Below are positions 1 to 6,675 of a stretch of DNA of 6,748 nt, piece by piece. The DNA is from Deltaproteobacteria bacterium (GTDB lineage Bacteria; UBA10199; JACPAL01; JACOUP01): the NCBI GenBank assembly GCA_030649435.1, contig JAUSKE010000104.1, positions 1-6,748 on the forward strand, given 5' to 3'. Made by a program: the position numbers and the translations under genes. The notes beneath the pieces are model-generated. The model saw only the letters and a list, made by a program, of their open reading frames with translations. It did not search any database and had not been told where the DNA came from. Each line of letters begins with the position of its first letter. Positions within the stretch are counted from its first letter, which is position 1.

Positions 1-1341
1 GTTCATTATGATGACCCCGCTCCTTTTTCGGTATTCACCAACTGGATGTTGGAGATTTTAGGGCGATCCGATCTCACACCGCAATTTATTTATAACTACT
101 TTGTTGCCGATACCCCCGTGAGAAGGGACCTTCTCAAAAACCCGAAGATCAGGGAATCCCTGGTAGCTATTTCAGGAAAAAGCCCGGATCCCGATGTTCG
201 TGCTACCGCTTTACGGGCGTTGGGCCTGTACAAAAGGGAACTTCGATCCCGTCTCGTCAACCCCTCGACCCTTCATTCTCTCATCGCTTCTGGCAAGACC
301 CCTCCCCTTAAAAGCGACAAGGCCCCGTCTGGATTTAAGATACCTGAAGGAGACCATTCACTGCACGCACCACCTGCTTTTTCGGCTGGAGCCGCTTCTA
401 TCAAGCCAACGGTGAGCGGTGTGGCGACTGCCAGCAAAGGAGTAACCTTCTTCCGGATAGAAGGGGTCGGCTATCTAGGTGAGTATTGGCCGATTTGGAG
501 ATTCAACAAGATCGAACGAAGAGGTGTGGGAGGGCGCGACAGAACATCGCTTCACTTTACACAACGACCAACGAGTGAGGTGACAAGGATCCTCACAGTG
601 ACGATCCCCTTCAGTCCCTCAGTGACCTATGATCAAGAGACGAGTGAGGGAAGGTTGTATGACAAGATCCCGCTCCCTCTCCCGGAGAATGGGTATATCG
701 ACCCCTCAACTTTTCGGGTTCTAAGAGCAGACGGGAGGAAATCAGCCCTAGGCGTTGCTGACTATCCGGTAGTTCGAATCTTGAGTGAAGAAGGTTCGGC
801 CCACCTGTTAGTTTTAAGATCTGATGACCCGATCAAGGTTGTCGGATTTCGTTATTCTCTTGTTGAGACTTCAGCCCCTCCTGCCATTGAGGCGGCCCGA
901 TCGATAACTCCTGACAATCGTGGACTGGATTTCCAGATCGACTATGACGCCAATCCTGATCTGAAAGAGTTTGCCAATAGGCTTCGACATCTAGAGGCGA
1001 GACCGGAGATCAAGGCTGCGCTTCTCCAAAAGTGGGTCGCCACCAATATCCGGTATGCATTCACAGAATCCGTGGAGACGCTCTACGATATATTTTACAA
1101 AACCCCAGGCGATACCGATCTCGTCAATTTTGCCCTCAAAAATAGGGTTGGCGTTTGCGGTATTCATGAAGTTGTCTACTCGGCACTGGTGCGGGATGTT
1201 CTAAAACTGCCGACACGCCGGGTGGAAGGCTTTCTCTCCGGACAAGAGGCCCACCCCGATGACTCTCATGCCTGGACGGAGGTCTTTATCCCAGGTGAAG
1301 GGTGGGTCCGTTATGACGCCACACGGCTCCACGATATCTAA
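1..1341 (+). CDS. Transglutaminase-like domain protein with HEAT-like segment (5' end outside window)
   Basis: The frame is open from base 1. The first ATG (base 46) has no Shine-Dalgarno sequence before it, so this is most likely the 3' part (446 visible codons) of a longer gene. Numbering from base 1, residues about 48-78 contain a HEAT-like helical pair (SPDPDVRATALRALG). A low-complexity linker follows, then a beta-rich region (about 155-300), then a transglutaminase core from about 315. The catalytic triad is visible: Cys386 in GVCGIHE, His423 in DSHAWTEVF and Asp439 in WVRYDAT. The protein ends seven residues after the Asp. Proteins of this superfamily are thiol proteases, amidases or cross-linking enzymes; the substrate cannot be told from sequence. 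No signal peptide can be judged because the N-terminus is missing. The gene is convergent with the metal-efflux operon and there is no reason to link it to metal efflux. The superfamily assignment is firm; the precise function is unknown. Confidence 0.85.
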   Translation, partial: VHYDDPAPFSVFTNWMLEILGRSDLTPQFIYNYFVADTPVRRDLLKNPKIRESLVAISGKSPDPDVRATALRALGLYKRELRSRLVNPSTLHSLIASGKTPPLKSDKAPSGFKIPEGDHSLHAPPAFSAGAASIKPTVSGVATASKGVTFFRIEGVGYLGEYWPIWRFNKIERRGVGGRDRTSLHFTQRPTSEVTRILTVTIPFSPSVTYDQETSEGRLYDKIPLPLPENGYIDPSTFRVLRADGRKSALGVADYPVVRILSEEGSAHLLVLRSDDPIKVVGFRYSLVETSAPPAIEAARSITPDNRGLDFQIDYDANPDLKEFANRLRHLEARPEIKAALLQKWVATNIRYAFTESVETLYDIFYKTPGDTDLVNFALKNRVGVCGIHEVVYSALVRDVLKLPTRRVEGFLSGQEAHPDDSHAWTEVFIPGEGWVRYDATRLHDI

Positions 1342-2363
1342 ATGAAAAGTCTGTTGTAAATCCAACCCAAAAATAGAACCTGAGGGATGGTGAGCGCCAT
1401 CATCCAGAGGGCGGTTCTTCGACCGAGGTTTGTCCAGAGGAGCCCGATCTCGGTATAATCAGTGACGAAGCCTCCCATCAAAAAAACGAAGGTGTTGCCG
1501 ATCGAACCGGTCTGTCGGTAGATTTCAAAGGCGAGTGGGGCGGAGCCCTCTGAACAGACTTCGATGACGGTCGCTGCGGCAAGGGTGATGAGGAGCCCGA
1601 CGAAGGTTGGCCCCATGTATTGATGGAAAAAATGGGAGGGGACGTAACTGCTGATCAGGCTCGCGATCGTGATCCCCAAAAGGATCCACCAGAGGATCAT
1701 ATCGGCGAGACGGATCGCTCCATCAAAGACCCCACGGGTGTCACTTCTCAATCTTTGCCACGACCATTTTGTTCCCTGCCACCGTTTTTTGACATCACTC
1801 GTAATTGAAAAACTTTCGTCAATGGGAGAAGCATTTTTATTTTTCTCAATCCATCCCCAACGGTCAAGGAGGAGGAAGAAAAGGCCGGTCGTCAGTGAAA
1901 CAAAAAGCGCCGAGGCGATGATCAGAAGCCCCTTCATCTTGAAGAGGCTAAGCAGCAGTATCGTCACTGGTAGATTCGCCCAGGGGCTCCCCAAAAGAAA
2001 ACTGATGACCGCCGGACCAGAGGCCCCTTTTTTGTGGAGCTCCATGCCTATCGCCAGGATGCCGTGACTGCAGGCGCTCATCAGGAGGCCCAGACCGGAG
2101 GCGTAAAAGATCGTCCGCTTCTTCGGGCGGGCGAGGATTTTTGAAATATATTCCGATGGAACAAAGTGATCGATCAACCCACCAAAGAGAAAACCGATTG
2201 CCAAGGCCCAGGCAATCATCCGGAGATACATCCGGAATGGCTCCTGAAATGGCTTCAGGAGGGGAAGAAAATAACCGCCACTATAAAGGAGGAGGTCGAA
2301 GAGGAGGATGATCAAAAGTTTGTTTTGAAACCATCTCTTCTTTTTTTCGCAACAGTCTTTCAT
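1338..2363 (-). CDS. ArsP_1/DUF318-type permease, probable copper/zinc efflux (SO_0444-like)
   Basis: A 341-residue polytopic membrane protein. Hydrophobic segments lie at about 16-36, 46-66, 85-107, 117-141, 145-166, 222-241, 252-270, 288-309 and 318-336, with a long hydrophilic loop at 168-215. The two halves carry matching motifs: CSHG at 98-101 followed by KKGASGPAVISFLLGSPWAN, and CSEGSAP at 270-276. This is the internal duplication typical of the ArsP_1/DUF318 permeases, which include SO_0444-type Cu/Zn exporters and ArsP. The paired Cys (4-5) at the N-terminus and the Cys in each half are possible metal ligands. I chose the ATG at 2363 because it forms an ATGA overlap with the stop of the RND pump gene. 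An in-frame TTG at 2384 would add seven residues but has no Shine-Dalgarno sequence. A GGAAGGA lies about 12 nt before the ATG. As last gene of the efflux operon it probably moves metal from cytoplasm to periplasm; the substrate is inferred from context. Confidence 0.87.
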   Translation of the reverse strand: MKDCCEKKKRWFQNKLLIILLFDLLLYSGGYFLPLLKPFQEPFRMYLRMIAWALAIGFLFGGLIDHFVPSEYISKILARPKKRTIFYASGLGLLMSACSHGILAIGMELHKKGASGPAVISFLLGSPWANLPVTILLLSLFKMKGLLIIASALFVSLTTGLFFLLLDRWGWIEKNKNASPIDESFSITSDVKKRWQGTKWSWQRLRSDTRGVFDGAIRLADMILWWILLGITIASLISSYVPSHFFHQYMGPTFVGLLITLAAATVIEVCSEGSAPLAFEIYRQTGSIGNTFVFLMGGFVTDYTEIGLLWTNLGRRTALWMMALTIPQVLFLGWIYNRLFI

Positions 2364-5300
2364 CGGATCTCTCGTTCCTTCCAAATGGCATACAATACCG
2401 GATAAATCAAAAGTTCCAGTGCAAACGAGGTGACGAGGCCACCGACCATCGGGGCGGCGATCCGTTTCATCATGTCGGCGCCAGTGCCAATCGACCAGAG
2501 GATCGGCAGCAGGCCAATGAAGGCGGCGGCGACCGTCATCATCTTTGGTCGGACCCGTTTGACGGCACCATGGATGATCGCCTCCGTTAAGTCTTCTTTT
2601 GTCCGCATCTTTCCCTTCTCCACCGCATCCTTATAAGAGAGGTCCAAAAAGAGGAGCATGAAGACGCCGGTCTCCGCATCGAGCCCCATCAGGGCGATCA
2701 TCCCGACCCAGACCGCAATCGAGACATGGTAACCCAAGATGAAAAGGAGTGCGACCGCCCCGATCAGAGAGAAGGGGACGGCGAGCAAGATGATGCTGGT
2801 TTTCACGACCGACTTTGTGTTCATATAAAGGAGGAGGGCAATCAGGAAAAGGGTGAGCGGCACGATCAAGAGGAGACGGTCATGGACGCGCTCCATATTT
2901 TCGTATTGGCCGCTCCAGCGGAGGCTAAAACCTGTCGGTAGTTTTATCTTTTGGCCAACAATTTTTTTGGCGTCGCTGACATAACTGCCGATATCGCGAC
3001 CGGTCATGTCGATGTAGACGTAGCCAGAAAGTTGTCCGTTTTCATCGCGGATCATCGACGGGCCGGTGGTGATATGGATATCCGCGATTTGTGAAAGTGG
3101 AATCTGGGCGCCGCTCGGGATAGGGACGAGGACCCGCTGAAGCTCCGGCAGATCGTCACGCAGTTCACGGGCGTAACGGAGGTTGACCGGGTACCGCTCG
3201 CGCCCCTCGATCGTCGTCGTGATATTTTCGCCGCCGATGGCGGAGGCGATGATTGTTTCCGCATCGTCAACTGTGAGGCCGTAACGGGCAAGTTCTTCAC
3301 GCTTCAGGTCAAAGTCGAGAAAGTAGCCGCCCGCAACCCGTTCGGCAAAGACGCTTCGTGTGCCGCGGACTTCTTTTAAAACAACCTCGAGTTCCTGGCC
3401 GATTTTTTCAATCTCCTTCAGATCGGCGCCAAAAATTTTGATTCCGATCGGCGTCCGGATCCCGGTTGAGAGCATGTCGGTCCGGTTCTTGATCGGCATT
3501 GTCCAGGCATTGGTCCAACCGGGGAGTTGCATCTTTTGATCCATCTCGTCGACCAACTCTTCCCAGGAGATTCGATCATTCCAAAAGTGGCGGAGGATTC
3601 TGTGGTACCGCTCCGGCATCCAGGAGTACCAGCGGTGCGCCTTTCGCCACTGGTCTTGTGGTTTGAGGATCACTGTCGTCTCGACCATCGAAAAAGGGGC
3701 TGGGTCGGTGGAGCTGTCGGCACGACCGGCCTTGCCGAAGACCCGTTCGACCTCCGGGAAAGTTTTGAGAATCTTGTCCTGCAGCTGGAGCATCCGTTCC
3801 GCCTCGGTGACAGAAAGGCCGGGAAAGGTGGTCGGCATATAAAGGATGGTTCCTTCGTTCAACGGCGGCATGAATTCGCTGCCGAGACTGAAGTAGAGCG
3901 GGATGGTCAGGAGAAAGAGGAGGCCAGCGGCGGCCAGCGTCTGTTTGCGATGTTTGAGGACAAAGCGGCAGGCCGGTTCGTACAACGCGAAAAGAACCTG
4001 ACTGATCGGGTGTTTTTCTTCTGGGTAGTAACGGCCGACGAGCGTTGTGTTGACGATATTGTTCAGCCATTTCTTTTTCAGTTGGAACGGGTCCATCCTG
4101 GCAAAGAGCATCCGGAGGGCCGGGTCAAGCGTGATGGCTAAAATTGCGGCGATGACCATGGCAAGATTCTTGGAATAGGCGAGTGGTCTAAACAACCTTC
4201 CCTCTTGATCAATGAGTGTAAAAACGGGAACAAAAGCCACGGCAATGACCAAGAGCGAAAAAAAGACCGAGGGGCCGACCTCTTTCAACGCATTGAGCCG
4301 GATTTCGTGAAAATCTCCCTTCCTTCCCCCATGCAACCAGATCTCGAGTTTCTTATAAGCGTTTTCTACCTCGACGATCGCGCCGTCGACGAGCACGCCG
4401 ATCGAGATCGCCATCCCGGCGAGCGACATGATGTTCGCGGTGAGCCCCATCAGGTAAAACGGAATAAAGGCCAAGAACACCGAGACCGGGATCGTGATGA
4501 TCGGTACGAGGGCCGAGGGGATATGCCAGAGGAAGAGGAGGATCATGAGGCTAACGACCACCATCTCTTCCGTCAGCGTTGATTTCAAAGTGGCGATTGC
4601 CCGTTCGATCAGGTCGGCACGATCATAGGTGGTGACGAACTCAACCCCTTCGGGGAAGGAGGGCTTTAATTCCTCGATCCGAACTTTCACCCGGTTGATC
4701 ACGTTCAGCGCGTTTTCACCGTGACGCATGATCACAATCCCTCCAGCGGAGTCCCCTTCGCCATCGAGATCAGCAAGGCCTCGCTTGATTTCGGGACCGA
4801 GCCGAACCGTTCCGATATTTTTTACCAGAATCGGCGTTCCGGTTTTTCGGTCGACACCGACCCCGATCTTTTCGACATCGTCAAGATTCCGGATATAACC
4901 GCGCCCGCGGACCATGTACTCCCGTCCGCCCCATTCGACCAAACGGCCGCCGACGTCGTTGTTTCCTTTTCGAATTGACTCAATCACCTGGGTGAGGGGG
5001 ATGTTTACGGCGAGGAGCGCCTTGGGATCAATGCTGATCTGATACTGCTTTACTGCCCCGCCAAAGGAGGCGACTTCGGCGACGCCGGGGACACTCTGCA
5101 GTTGGTATTTGAGCGTCCAATCCTGAAAACTCCGGAGTTCTTGATTGGTGTGGCGACCGGATCGATCAACGAGGGCATATTCAAAAACCCAACCAACGCC
5201 GGTGGCGTCCGGTCCCAATTCAGTTCTCACCCCTTGAGGGAGCCGCGCGGTGATTTTGGAAAGATATTCCTGAGTCCGGCTTCGCGCCCAGTAGATGTCG

Positions 5301-5599
5301 GTCGAATCTTCGAAGATGACGTAGACATATGAAAAACCGAAGTCGGAGAAACCGCGGATCGCCTTCACCTTCGGAGCACCGAGCATCGCGGTGATGATCG
5401 GGTAGGTGACCTGATCTTCAATGATGTCAGGGCTCCGGTCCCATCGGGAGTAGATGATCACTTGCGTGTCGGAGAGATCCGGGATCGCATCGAGTGGAAC
5501 CCGCTTGAGGCAATAAATGGAGATCGCTACCATCAACCCGACGAGCGTTAAAACGACAAATTTATTTCTAGCACTCCATTCGATGATTTTTTCAATCAA
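2360..5599 (-). CDS. cusA: CusA-type heavy-metal RND efflux pump (Cu(I)/Ag(I))
   Basis: The 1079-residue inner-membrane proton/metal antiporter of a tripartite efflux complex, intact and close to the family length (E. coli CusA is 1047). The N-terminus MIEKIIEWSARNKFVV and the RVPLDAIPDLSDTQVII stretch are typical of HME-RND pumps. The three methionines that bind Cu(I)/Ag(I) in CusA are present: Met588 (YMP), Met638 (SMVETT) and Met709 (DMLSTG). TM4 carries Asp405 and Glu412, with Ser399 where the Zn/Co pump CzcA has a first Asp. Lys1019 in RPKMMT matches the CusA relay lysine. Together these favour monovalent copper or silver over zinc or cobalt. A segment of about 22 residues (653-676, rich in His, Trp and Arg) lies between Met638 and Met709 and is absent in E. 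coli CusA. The start is a TTG overlapping the adaptor's TGA, with a GGAGG 8-9 nt upstream. No frameshift or broken motif is seen. Confidence 0.95.
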   Translation of the reverse strand: MIEKIIEWSARNKFVVLTLVGLMVAISIYCLKRVPLDAIPDLSDTQVIIYSRWDRSPDIIEDQVTYPIITAMLGAPKVKAIRGFSDFGFSYVYVIFEDSTDIYWARSRTQEYLSKITARLPQGVRTELGPDATGVGWVFEYALVDRSGRHTNQELRSFQDWTLKYQLQSVPGVAEVASFGGAVKQYQISIDPKALLAVNIPLTQVIESIRKGNNDVGGRLVEWGGREYMVRGRGYIRNLDDVEKIGVGVDRKTGTPILVKNIGTVRLGPEIKRGLADLDGEGDSAGGIVIMRHGENALNVINRVKVRIEELKPSFPEGVEFVTTYDRADLIERAIATLKSTLTEEMVVVSLMILLFLWHIPSALVPIITIPVSVFLAFIPFYLMGLTANIMSLAGMAISIGVLVDGAIVEVENAYKKLEIWLHGGRKGDFHEIRLNALKEVGPSVFFSLLVIAVAFVPVFTLIDQEGRLFRPLAYSKNLAMVIAAILAITLDPALRMLFARMDPFQLKKKWLNNIVNTTLVGRYYPEEKHPISQVLFALYEPACRFVLKHRKQTLAAAGLLFLLTIPLYFSLGSEFMPPLNEGTILYMPTTFPGLSVTEAERMLQLQDKILKTFPEVERVFGKAGRADSSTDPAPFSMVETTVILKPQDQWRKAHRWYSWMPERYHRILRHFWNDRISWEELVDEMDQKMQLPGWTNAWTMPIKNRTDMLSTGIRTPIGIKIFGADLKEIEKIGQELEVVLKEVRGTRSVFAERVAGGYFLDFDLKREELARYGLTVDDAETIIASAIGGENITTTIEGRERYPVNLRYARELRDDLPELQRVLVPIPSGAQIPLSQIADIHITTGPSMIRDENGQLSGYVYIDMTGRDIGSYVSDAKKIVGQKIKLPTGFSLRWSGQYENMERVHDRLLLIVPLTLFLIALLLYMNTKSVVKTSIILLAVPFSLIGAVALLFILGYHVSIAVWVGMIALMGLDAETGVFMLLFLDLSYKDAVEKGKMRTKEDLTEAIIHGAVKRVRPKMMTVAAAFIGLLPILWSIGTGADMMKRIAAPMVGGLVTSFALELLIYPVLYAIWKEREIR

Positions 5600-6675
5600 T
5601 GGCGGTGTCCCTCCGTTTCTACAGACGCCTTCAACTGGCTCTCCGAATCAACAAGGAAGGTGGCGCTGGTCACAACGATTTCTCCTTCTTTAAGGCCGGA
5701 GAGAATAACCTGGTTTTCTTGTGCCTCCGGGCCGATTTCGATCTCCCGTTTTTCAAAATGGGTCCCTTCATGGACGACAAAGATGACTTTTCGAACACCG
5801 GTATCGATGATTGACGATTTCGGAATGACAAGCGCCTCTCCGAGATCAATTTGGAGCGAGACATTGACGAAGGTCTCCGGTTTTAAAATCCCCCCCGCTG
5901 CCGGCAATTCAATCCTAGCTCGAACGGAGCGAGTCATCGGATTCACAACTGGGTCAATGGCCCGGACCGTCCCCTTGAATGTTTTGTCCGAACCGGTGGG
6001 TAGGGTGATCAGCGCCAGCTGGCCATTTTTGACAAGATCCATTTCATTTTCATAGAGAGTGGCATAGATCCAAACTGAGTCTCCCTTTTCAGGAAGGTAG
6101 AGGTTGGAGCCAACCTTGTTTCTCTTCCCCAAGGAACGGATCTCCTCGTCCGACATCCCCAGTATCTTCAGGTGAGAGATCGCCGCCTCACGAAGGGAGG
6201 GGACGTTGTTATTAATTTCGACAAACTCTTTTTGGGCGATCGCCAGTTCCGGGTCGAAGGCGACACGCCCACTGGTGAGAATCTCCTTGAAAACCTGTTT
6301 TTTTACCGCTTTGGCTGTTTTGATGCCAATCAGCTGTTGTCGTTCGGGGGAAATAATAACAGACCTCTCCCCGTCCCTCTCCTTACCCCGCGACTCCGCG
6401 CGGGGCAGGTCTAAGGAGAGGGTGCCGGAGGCGGGTGAGGTCTGATAAACGGGCACCAATTTCATCTGACAGATCGGGCAGTTCCCCGGTTTCTCTTCAT
6501 GGATCTGGGGGTGCATCGGGCAGGTGTAATGGGAAATTTTCTGGTGATCGGCGCCTGTTTCTGTAGGGGCAGGTTTCAAACCTGCCCCTACCTTTTCCTT
6601 CACCTCTGGCCAGAACATAAATCCAAGGAGGAAGAGTCCAGTCACGACGATCGCGAAGATTATTTTTTTATTCAT
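5596..6675 (-). CDS. cusB: CusB/CzcB-type RND periplasmic adaptor with N-terminal heavy-metal-binding domain
   Basis: A 359-residue membrane-fusion protein that should link the CusA pump to the outer-membrane factor. Residues 4-22 form an uncleaved anchor or signal segment with no lipobox. Residues 50-77 are a heavy-metal-binding domain with CPMHPQI and CPICQMKLVP (Cys52, Met54, His55, Cys66, Cys69, Met71). SPERQQLIGIKT (109-120) starts the adaptor core. Residues 143-184 are a short helical part. The beta-barrel lies at about 192-257 and the membrane-proximal domain at 258-349, ending in a His-rich GHRH tail. Two palindromic repeats are translated as linkers at 29-38 and 78-106. Both halves of the lipoyl domain seem to be missing: RVAFDP runs straight into ELAIAQKEF, and LYLPEKG straight into DSVWIYATLYE. 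The start at 6675 is an ATG with AAGGAG 7 nt upstream. The gene overlaps the upstream gene by 8 bp and the pump by 4 bp. The family is certain; copper/silver specificity follows from the pump. Confidence 0.93.
   Translation of the reverse strand: MNKKIIFAIVVTGLFLLGFMFWPEVKEKVGAGLKPAPTETGADHQKISHYTCPMHPQIHEEKPGNCPICQMKLVPVYQTSPASGTLSLDLPRAESRGKERDGERSVIISPERQQLIGIKTAKAVKKQVFKEILTSGRVAFDPELAIAQKEFVEINNNVPSLREAAISHLKILGMSDEEIRSLGKRNKVGSNLYLPEKGDSVWIYATLYENEMDLVKNGQLALITLPTGSDKTFKGTVRAIDPVVNPMTRSVRARIELPAAGGILKPETFVNVSLQIDLGEALVIPKSSIIDTGVRKVIFVVHEGTHFEKREIEIGPEAQENQVILSGLKEGEIVVTSATFLVDSESQLKASVETEGHRH
5608..5614 (-). promoter_or_regulatory. Ribosome binding site fixing the TTG start of the RND pump gene
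   Basis: The minus strand reads GGAGGGA here, 8 nt before the TTG at 5599. No ATG or GTG start fits the conserved MIEKIIEW N-terminus, so this strong site supports TTG initiation. It lies inside the last codons of the adaptor gene, which suggests re-initiation by ribosomes finishing that gene. Confidence 0.75.
6360..6444. repeat. Compound inverted repeat (about 85 bp) inside the adaptor gene
   Basis: There are three nested pairs of arms. The outer pair, CAGACCTC (6360-6367) and GAGGTCTG (6437-6444), is 8 bp. The middle pair, CCCTCTCCTTA (6375-6385) and TAAGGAGAGGG (6412-6422), is 11 bp. The inner pair, CCCCGCG (6386-6392) and CGCGGGG (6399-6405), is 7 bp. Unpaired bases between them make an imperfect long hairpin. 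It resembles the common dispersed CCCTCTCC/GGAGAGGG repeat class of bacterial genomes. It is translated in frame as adaptor residues 78-106, a charged stretch unlike other adaptors. Confidence 0.78.
6563..6591. repeat. Perfect 29-bp palindrome inside the adaptor gene
   Basis: Two 14-bp arms (GTAGGGGCAGGTTT and its exact complement) flank a single central base at 6577. The element is in frame with the adaptor and is translated as VGAGLKPAPT (residues 29-38), between the membrane anchor and the metal-binding domain. From memory, the same peptide and palindrome recur in many unrelated genes of some Desulfobacterota and Nitrospirota, which suggests a dispersed REP-like element rather than adaptor sequence. 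A hairpin in the mRNA is also possible. Confidence 0.85.

Noticed and set aside
46..48. ATG at 46 as the true start of the transglutaminase gene
   Set aside because: The frame is open to base 1, there is no Shine-Dalgarno sequence before the ATG, and the upstream residues read like normal protein, so the gene most likely starts outside the window.
1669..2067. A 132-codon plus-strand open frame opposite the permease gene
   Set aside because: It is antisense to conserved permease motifs and shows no domain or ribosome site of its own.
3576..4070. A 164-codon minus-strand open frame in another phase of the pump gene
   Set aside because: It lies in a shifted frame within an intact, conserved coding region; there is no sign of a frameshift in the pump.
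3527..4141. A 204-codon open frame on the plus strand opposite the RND pump gene
   Set aside because: It lies wholly antisense to a clearly conserved pump domain, its translation is charged and shows no recognisable domain, and it has no clear ribosome site. It is an open frame caused by codon bias.
4205..4582. A 125-codon plus-strand open frame rich in Asp, Glu, Arg and His
   Set aside because: It is the antisense of the pump's TM4 to TM6 hydrophobic segments; the charged composition is what reversing hydrophobic codons gives.
6563..6591. The 29-bp palindrome as a transcription terminator
   Set aside because: It is in the middle of the adaptor coding frame, has no T-run directly after the stem in the direction of transcription, and the downstream genes are coupled to it.
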